A stretch of 21,194 nt of DNA from an uncultured Chitinophagaceae bacterium (GTDB lineage Bacteria; Bacteroidota; Bacteroidia; Chitinophagales; Chitinophagaceae): positions 1 to 21,194 of the forward strand of contig CAMPGG010000020.1 of the NCBI GenBank assembly GCA_946885335.1, given 5' to 3'. Position numbers and translations under genes: made by a program. Below are positions 16,858-21,194 of the stretch, one piece after another. The notes below the pieces were generated by a model. It was given only the letters and a program-made list of their open reading frames with translations. It ran no database searches and was not told where the DNA came from. Each line of letters begins with the position of its first letter. The first letter of the stretch is position 1.

Positions 16858-16898
16858 CTATAGTTTTTTATTTAAATATTTATAACCTGTTCTTCTTA

Positions 16899-16906
16899 CA
16901 AAGGTA
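16899..16906 (-). promoter_or_regulatory. Candidate -7 promoter element for the kinase-regulator operon
   Basis: On the minus strand this reads TACCTTTG, an exact fit to TAnnTTTG. Transcription would begin about 35 bases before the GTG start of the four-PAS kinase. No clear -33 TTTG lies upstream. The element sits in the 125-base divergent gap shared with the esterase gene. On the plus strand the gap holds a T8 run followed by GTAATATTTTAGG, but no exact promoter match for the esterase. Confidence 0.45.
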
Positions 16907-16982
16907 GCGGATAGAACTTGCCACCATATAAAATACCCGCTGGTAATTTTTTTTGTAATATTTTAGGCACAAATACAAAAAT

Positions 16983-17714
16983 ATGCATCGAAATTTAACC
17001 GGTTGGTACAGCCCTTCGCTTAATAAAGAAATGCCCATGGCTGTATACGGTAACTATGGATTTGCATTATTGTTAGTGCCAACAGCTTCTGCTGATTATC
17101 TGGAGTATGAAAGATTTCAATTGATCGATTCCCTGGCCCCGTATATAAACGCCGGTAAAATAAAAGTTTTTTCCATCAACAGTATCAATAATGAAAGTTG
17201 GTTAAATAATCATATGGATCCTCGCCACAAGATCATCCGTCATAAACAATTCAATGATTATGTTTATAATGAAGTTGTACCCTTTATAAAAACACATACC
17301 AGCCAGGAAACCCCGATTATTATTGCAGGTGCATCATTTGGCGCATTGCATAGCATGAACCTGTTTTTAAAACGTCCCGATTTGCTGAATGGAGTTATTG
17401 GCATGAGTGGTGTATATGATCTGACAGAGTATACCAAAGGTTATTATGATGAGGATGTTTATTTTAATAGTCCACAACATTTTATGCCTAACCTGGCAGA
17501 TCATGGTATTTTAGAACAGATCCGCAAAAGTTCGCACATACATATATTTACGGGGAGCGGGGATTATGAAGATCCTGACGGCAGTAAGCGTTTTGCAAAA
17601 ATATTATACGATAAAGGTATTTGGTATGAATTGGATGTTTGGGGCGCCGAGTGGAAACATGACTGGCCAACCTGGTGCCACATGTTACCCCAATATATAA
17701 ACTCAAAGTTTTAG
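16983..17714 (+). CDS. Alpha/beta-hydrolase esterase (putative esterase family)
   Basis: This is a 243-residue cytoplasmic hydrolase; no signal peptide is visible. The nucleophile elbow is GASFG (116-120) with S118. The likely acid lies in the SGDYEDPDG loop (192-200, D194 best placed), and the histidine is H226 in KHDWPTW. The HDWxxW ending is characteristic of the putative-esterase family that includes esterase D and enterochelin esterase. The substrate is not known, and S-formylglutathione hydrolase is only one possibility. The gene is divergent from the kinase-regulator operon, and a second sensor kinase starts 14 bases after its stop, so the two may share a transcript. Assignment to the esterase fold is firm; the reaction is not. 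Confidence 0.87.
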   Translation: MHRNLTGWYSPSLNKEMPMAVYGNYGFALLLVPTASADYLEYERFQLIDSLAPYINAGKIKVFSINSINNESWLNNHMDPRHKIIRHKQFNDYVYNEVVPFIKTHTSQETPIIIAGASFGALHSMNLFLKRPDLLNGVIGMSGVYDLTEYTKGYYDEDVYFNSPQHFMPNLADHGILEQIRKSSHIHIFTGSGDYEDPDGSKRFAKILYDKGIWYELDVWGAEWKHDWPTWCHMLPQYINSKF

Positions 17715-17728
17715 GGTATGAAATTTTA

Positions 17729-20302
17729 ATGAGCAGGTATGTACAATTATTAAAGGTTTTAAATCATCGTTTGCCTGGCCGGGAACGGGATTGCACTAAA
17801 AAAATTAAATTAATACAATTGTCTATAGAAAATTTGTCATTGAAAAAGTCATTTTCATTTTTACAGGGCGGCGGTGAAATGGGAGAGCTTACCAGGAATT
17901 TTCCCTGGGAAACTACAGCAGTGGGCAGCCCCGAAACCTGGCCACAAAGCTTGCGCACAGCATTAAATATTTTATTAAATGCACGTTTCCCCATGTTTTT
18001 ATGGTGGGGTAATGAGCTGGTACAATTTTACAACGATGCCTACCGGCCAAGTTTAGGTGAAAATGGAAAACATCCAACAGCTTTAGGACAAAGAGGTGAA
18101 GAATGCTGGCCCGAAATATGGCCAACAATCAAACCATTAATTGACCAGGTGCTTTCAGGCGGTGATGCAACCTGGAGCGAAGATCAGCTAATACCTATTT
18201 TTCGAAATGGACGATTGGAAGATGTTTATTGGACGTTCAGTTATAACCCCGTAAATGATGAAGCCGGAAAAGTCGGGGGTGTTTTGGTTGTCTGTCATGA
18301 AACAACAAAGAATGTACAAACGGTTAAAGGATTAAAAATTTCGGAAGCCCGTTTTCAAAACCTGATTCGGGAGGCGCCAGTAGGAATTATTGTTTTAAGT
18401 GGTAAGGAAATGCTGGTGGAATTAGTAAACAATGCCTATGGCAAATTAATTGATCGTACACCGGGAGAATTAATCGGTAAATCTTTATTTGATATTGTAC
18501 CCGAGGCAGAGGATGAATATCGTCCCTTATTGGAAGATGTTTTATTAAATGGGAAATCGGTTAGTTTTAATGGGCACCCATATACTGTTGAAGCAAATGG
18601 AAAGAAAATTGAGGGTTGCCTGGATATTATATTTCAGCCGTATAAGGAAGGAGATGGGGACATTACAGGTGTAATTGCATTGTGCCATGATGTAACAGAT
18701 CAGGTAAAATCAAGAAAAAAGATTGAAGAAAGTGAGCAACGTCTCAGATCTTTTATAGAAAGTGCACCATTCCCCATAAGTGTGTATACCGGTAAAGAAA
18801 TGCTGATACAATTCGCAAACCAATCCATCATGGATGCATGGGGCAAAGGAAATGATGTGATTGGAAAATTATATACCGACGTTTTACCAGAACTGGAGAA
18901 CCAGGAAATTTTTAACCAGGTTCAGCATGTTTATAATACAGGTGTTCCTTTTCATGCCAAAGATCAACGAGTGGATTTGGTAGTTGATGGTAAACTTCAG
19001 CCTTACTATTTCAATTATAGTTTTACACCGGTATTTGATGGGGATGGAAATGTATATGGCGTAATGAATACAGCTGCTGATGTATCAGATCTGCACATGG
19101 CAAATAAGAAGATGGAAGAAAGTGAACAAAACCTTCGTAACGTGATACTCCAGGCTCCCGTTGCCATGTGTATTTTAAAAGGTGTTGATCATGTTGTGGA
19201 GATAGCCAATGAACGCATGTATGAAATCTGGGGAAAAAGCAAGGAAGAAATTCACGGGAAACCTATTTTTAAAGGGTTGCCAGAAGCAAAGGGGCAAGGA
19301 TTGGAGGATTTATTAAATGAGGTTTATAATACAGGAAAAACATTTATAGCGCATGAAATTCCTGTTTCCCTGCCTCGCAAAAATAGTATTGAAACAGTTT
19401 ATTTAGATTTTGTTTATGAAGCTTTTAAAGAAGGAGATGATGAAGTTTCAGGTATCATGGCAGTGGCTATCGAAGTTACTGACCAGGTAATTGCCCGTCG
19501 GAAAATAGAAGAAAGTGAAGCATTATTACAGGCCAGGGTTGAAGAAAGAACAGAGGAGTTGAAAAAAGCTAATGAAGACCTTGCCAATATCAATAAAGAA
19601 CTGGAGCAATTTACTTATGCAGCTTCGCACGACATGCAGGAGCCTTTGCGAAAAGTGCATACATTCAGTTCATTCCTGTTGCATAACAATGCGGAGCAAT
19701 TGGATGATCGCGGAAAAAATTACCTGAATAAAATCGCTTCTTCCGTCGACAGGATGAAAAATATCATTGATGATCTGCTTTATTATTCTCATCAAACAAG
19801 AGAAGAGCAAATATTTGAATCAACCGATTTAAATGCGATCATTGAAGAAATAAAAGCTGACCTGGAATTGAGCATTCAGCAAAAGGATGCAATAATTGAA
19901 TCAAGTTCATTGCCCATAATCAAAGCGGTTCCATCCCAGATGAACCAGCTCTTTTCCAATCTTTTCAGCAATTCACTCAAATTTTCTAAACCGGGTGAAT
20001 CTTTGAAAATAAAAATTGATTATAAAATACTTTCTGACCATGAAGTTGCCGATTTGAATATTCCTGATCCACAGGATCAGTATATTAAAATCATTTTTTC
20101 TGATAACGGAATTGGTTTTGAACAGCAATACGCACAGCAAATTTTCAGGTTATTTACAAGACTGCACGGAAAAGCAGAATACGAAGGCACCGGCATTGGT
20201 TTAGGTTTGTGCAAAAAGATTGTGCAAAATCACAATGGTTTAATCTGGGCAGAATCAGAACCTGGCAAGGGTGCTGATTTTATCATTGTACTTCCTTTAT
20301 AA
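17729..20302 (+). CDS. Cytoplasmic multi-PAS sensor histidine kinase (HisKA type), orphan
   Basis: This is an 857-residue kinase if the ATG at 17729 is used. The frame stays open back to a GTG at 17675 inside the esterase gene, which would add 18 unconvincing residues. Four PAS domains lie at about 80-195, 207-330, 337-460 and 467-590. The first belongs to a distinct type with FPMFLWWG, QFYNDAYRPSLG and WSEDQLIP. The other three are internal repeats (EAPVGI, SAPFPI, QAPVAM openings). A coiled coil (about 592-625) leads to HisKA with phospho-acceptor H634 in ASHDMQEPLRK. The ATPase domain has NLFSNSLKFS (N box), DNGIGF and GTGIGLGLCKKIV. There is no membrane segment and no receiver domain, and no response regulator is encoded beside it, so its partner lies elsewhere. 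Signal unknown. Confidence 0.93.
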   Translation: MSRYVQLLKVLNHRLPGRERDCTKKIKLIQLSIENLSLKKSFSFLQGGGEMGELTRNFPWETTAVGSPETWPQSLRTALNILLNARFPMFLWWGNELVQFYNDAYRPSLGENGKHPTALGQRGEECWPEIWPTIKPLIDQVLSGGDATWSEDQLIPIFRNGRLEDVYWTFSYNPVNDEAGKVGGVLVVCHETTKNVQTVKGLKISEARFQNLIREAPVGIIVLSGKEMLVELVNNAYGKLIDRTPGELIGKSLFDIVPEAEDEYRPLLEDVLLNGKSVSFNGHPYTVEANGKKIEGCLDIIFQPYKEGDGDITGVIALCHDVTDQVKSRKKIEESEQRLRSFIESAPFPISVYTGKEMLIQFANQSIMDAWGKGNDVIGKLYTDVLPELENQEIFNQVQHVYNTGVPFHAKDQRVDLVVDGKLQPYYFNYSFTPVFDGDGNVYGVMNTAADVSDLHMANKKMEESEQNLRNVILQAPVAMCILKGVDHVVEIANERMYEIWGKSKEEIHGKPIFKGLPEAKGQGLEDLLNEVYNTGKTFIAHEIPVSLPRKNSIETVYLDFVYEAFKEGDDEVSGIMAVAIEVTDQVIARRKIEESEALLQARVEERTEELKKANEDLANINKELEQFTYAASHDMQEPLRKVHTFSSFLLHNNAEQLDDRGKNYLNKIASSVDRMKNIIDDLLYYSHQTREEQIFESTDLNAIIEEIKADLELSIQQKDAIIESSSLPIIKAVPSQMNQLFSNLFSNSLKFSKPGESLKIKIDYKILSDHEVADLNIPDPQDQYIKIIFSDNGIGFEQQYAQQIFRLFTRLHGKAEYEGTGIGLGLCKKIVQNHNGLIWAESEPGKGADFIIVLPL

Positions 20303-20311
20303 AATAAAGTG

Positions 20312-20956
20312 TCAACAATGTTTATCCAGGAATTTTGTAAAATCTGGTCTGCTGATCTCCCTGCCACCTAAGCTGACCAGGTGCGATGAATAGACCTGGC
20401 AATCAATTAATACAACACCATCTTTTTGCAGTTGTTGTACAAAATTGATTAAAGCGAATTTGGAAGCATTTGTTTGTTTGCTGAACATGCTTTCAGCAAA
20501 AAATATATTTCCAATGCGCAATCCATAAATTCCACCCACCAATTCATTGTTAAACCAGGCTTCTCCGCTTTGCGCATAACCATTTGCGTGAAGTTTTACA
20601 AATGCAGCTTCCAGTTCATCCGTGATCCAGGTGCCTTGTTGTGTTGGTCTGTAAACTGTTTTGCAGGCATGAATAACTTTTTCAAATGCCTTATTCATTG
20701 TAAAATGGAAAATATTCTTTCGCATACATTTTTGCATGCTTTTACTAACGATCAGTTCATTGGGGAATAAAACCAATCTTGGATCAGGACTCCACCACAA
20801 TACCGGTGGTTCGCTGTACCAGGGAAATATGCCATGGCGGTAGGCCAATAATAATCTTTCCTGTTCCAGGTCTCCACCAATAGCTAATAAACCATCTGCA
20901 TCTGCCAGGTGAACCTGCGGAAAAATATATTCATGGTTTAGCGCAAATAAGGGCAT
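20312..20956 (-). CDS. aat: Leucyl/phenylalanyl-tRNA-protein transferase
   Basis: The enzyme moves Leu or Phe from its tRNA to the N-terminal Lys or Arg of a protein, marking it for degradation through the bacterial N-degron pathway. The 214-residue length is usual. Family motifs are present in order: GLLAIGGDL (22-30), GIFPWY (42-47), WWSPDPR (54-60), GTWIT (108-112), GGIYGLRIG (141-149) and FFAESMFS (152-159), with DCQ at 185-187 and LGGREISR at 196-203. It lies 30 bases downstream of clpS on the same strand, so the two steps of the pathway are probably co-expressed. Its stop is only nine bases from the stop of the convergent kinase gene. Confidence 0.97.
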   Translation of the reverse strand: MPLFALNHEYIFPQVHLADADGLLAIGGDLEQERLLLAYRHGIFPWYSEPPVLWWSPDPRLVLFPNELIVSKSMQKCMRKNIFHFTMNKAFEKVIHACKTVYRPTQQGTWITDELEAAFVKLHANGYAQSGEAWFNNELVGGIYGLRIGNIFFAESMFSKQTNASKFALINFVQQLQKDGVVLIDCQVYSSHLVSLGGREISRPDFTKFLDKHC

Positions 20957-20986
20957 GCGGGAATTTAAATCAAAATAGGAGAATGA

Positions 20987-21194
20987 TTATGCAATTACTT
21001 CCACGGTAGCGCCGATGCCCCGGTCCGTGATGGCATCGCACATGGGTTTCAATTCGTCGTAACTGCCCTGTTTTACGCCATATTTCCCGCTAAAATGTAT
21101 AATATAGGCACATTGTTCGGCTTGTTCGTGGCTATGGCCGCAGATCTCCATTAATGTATCAATCACCCATTCAAATGTATTCACCTCATCATTC
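20987..21194 (-). CDS. clpS: ATP-dependent Clp protease adaptor ClpS (5' end outside the window)
   Basis: ClpS binds proteins with destabilising N-terminal residues and hands them to the ClpA or ClpC unfoldase. Only the last 68 residues are in the window. The frame runs off the right edge: the GTG at 21184 that could be taken as a start is an internal valine, because the preceding codons read NDE, giving the family motif NDEVNTFEWVID. That matches the NDD-T-EFVID segment that lines the N-end pocket of E. coli ClpS. HFSGKYGV matches the HYQGKAICGV region, whose histidine also lines the pocket. The C terminus (ATVEVIA) fits the final strand. About 25-35 N-terminal residues are missing. It is the upstream partner of aat. 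Confidence 0.92.
   Translation of the reverse strand, partial: NDEVNTFEWVIDTLMEICGHSHEQAEQCAYIIHFSGKYGVKQGSYDELKPMCDAITDRGIGATVEVIA

Noticed and set aside
17675..17728. GTG start for the orphan kinase inside the esterase gene.
   Set aside because: It would add 18 residues that translate the esterase end in another frame; the ATG at 17729 lies just after the esterase stop.
20987..21184. A short complete ClpS starting at the GTG at 21184.
   Set aside because: The codons before it encode the conserved NDE of the ClpS pocket, so the gene continues past the window edge.

Overview
The window looks like the chromosome of a member of the Bacteroidota, most likely a Chitinophagaceae-type soil or freshwater bacterium. 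The DNA is AT-rich and the genes are tightly packed with almost no Shine-Dalgarno signals. Two intergenic regions carry the Bacteroidota-type -7 element TAnnTTTG, and the large cytoplasmic multi-PAS histidine kinases are of a kind common in that family. This placement is inference; there is no rRNA, tRNA or other marker that fixes the genus. No tRNA, CRISPR array, IS element, phage gene or intergenic gap over 300 bases was seen.

Region 1 (1-5418, + strand) is the end of a surface-polysaccharide cluster. It has an ABC-2 permease and its ATPase with a C-terminal glycan-recognition-like domain (the Wzm/Wzt pair of ABC-dependent O-antigen export), followed by three family-2 glycosyltransferases packed into one operon with 4- and 11-base overlaps. 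The cluster probably continues upstream of the window. Region 2 (5455-7528, - strand) holds a class I SAM methyltransferase and an AI-2E/PerM-family membrane protein, convergent with the glycan operon.

Region 3 (7669-10491, + strand) is one large secreted protein. It appears to join an HExxH zinc peptidase domain, a TolB/WD40-like propeller and a C-terminal Omp85-like outer-membrane barrel. It is the most unusual gene in the window. Region 4 (10524-13169, - strand) is valS. Region 5 (13331-16857, - strand) is a signalling unit: a four-PAS NarX-type kinase, a NarL/LuxR-type response regulator directly behind it, and a second, paralogous regulator that has only the receiver domain.

Region 6 (16983-20302, + strand) pairs a small esterase with a second four-PAS histidine kinase that has no regulator beside it. 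Region 7 (20312-21194, - strand) is aat preceded by clpS, the latter cut by the window end. These two form an N-degron module: Aat adds a destabilising Leu or Phe to protein N termini and ClpS delivers such proteins to the Clp protease.

Most genes are well-known families. The points worth checking are the peptidase-propeller-barrel protein, a probable one-base indel at the start of the first glycosyltransferase, the duplicated regulator that lacks an output domain, and a few inverted repeats in the short intergenic regions.
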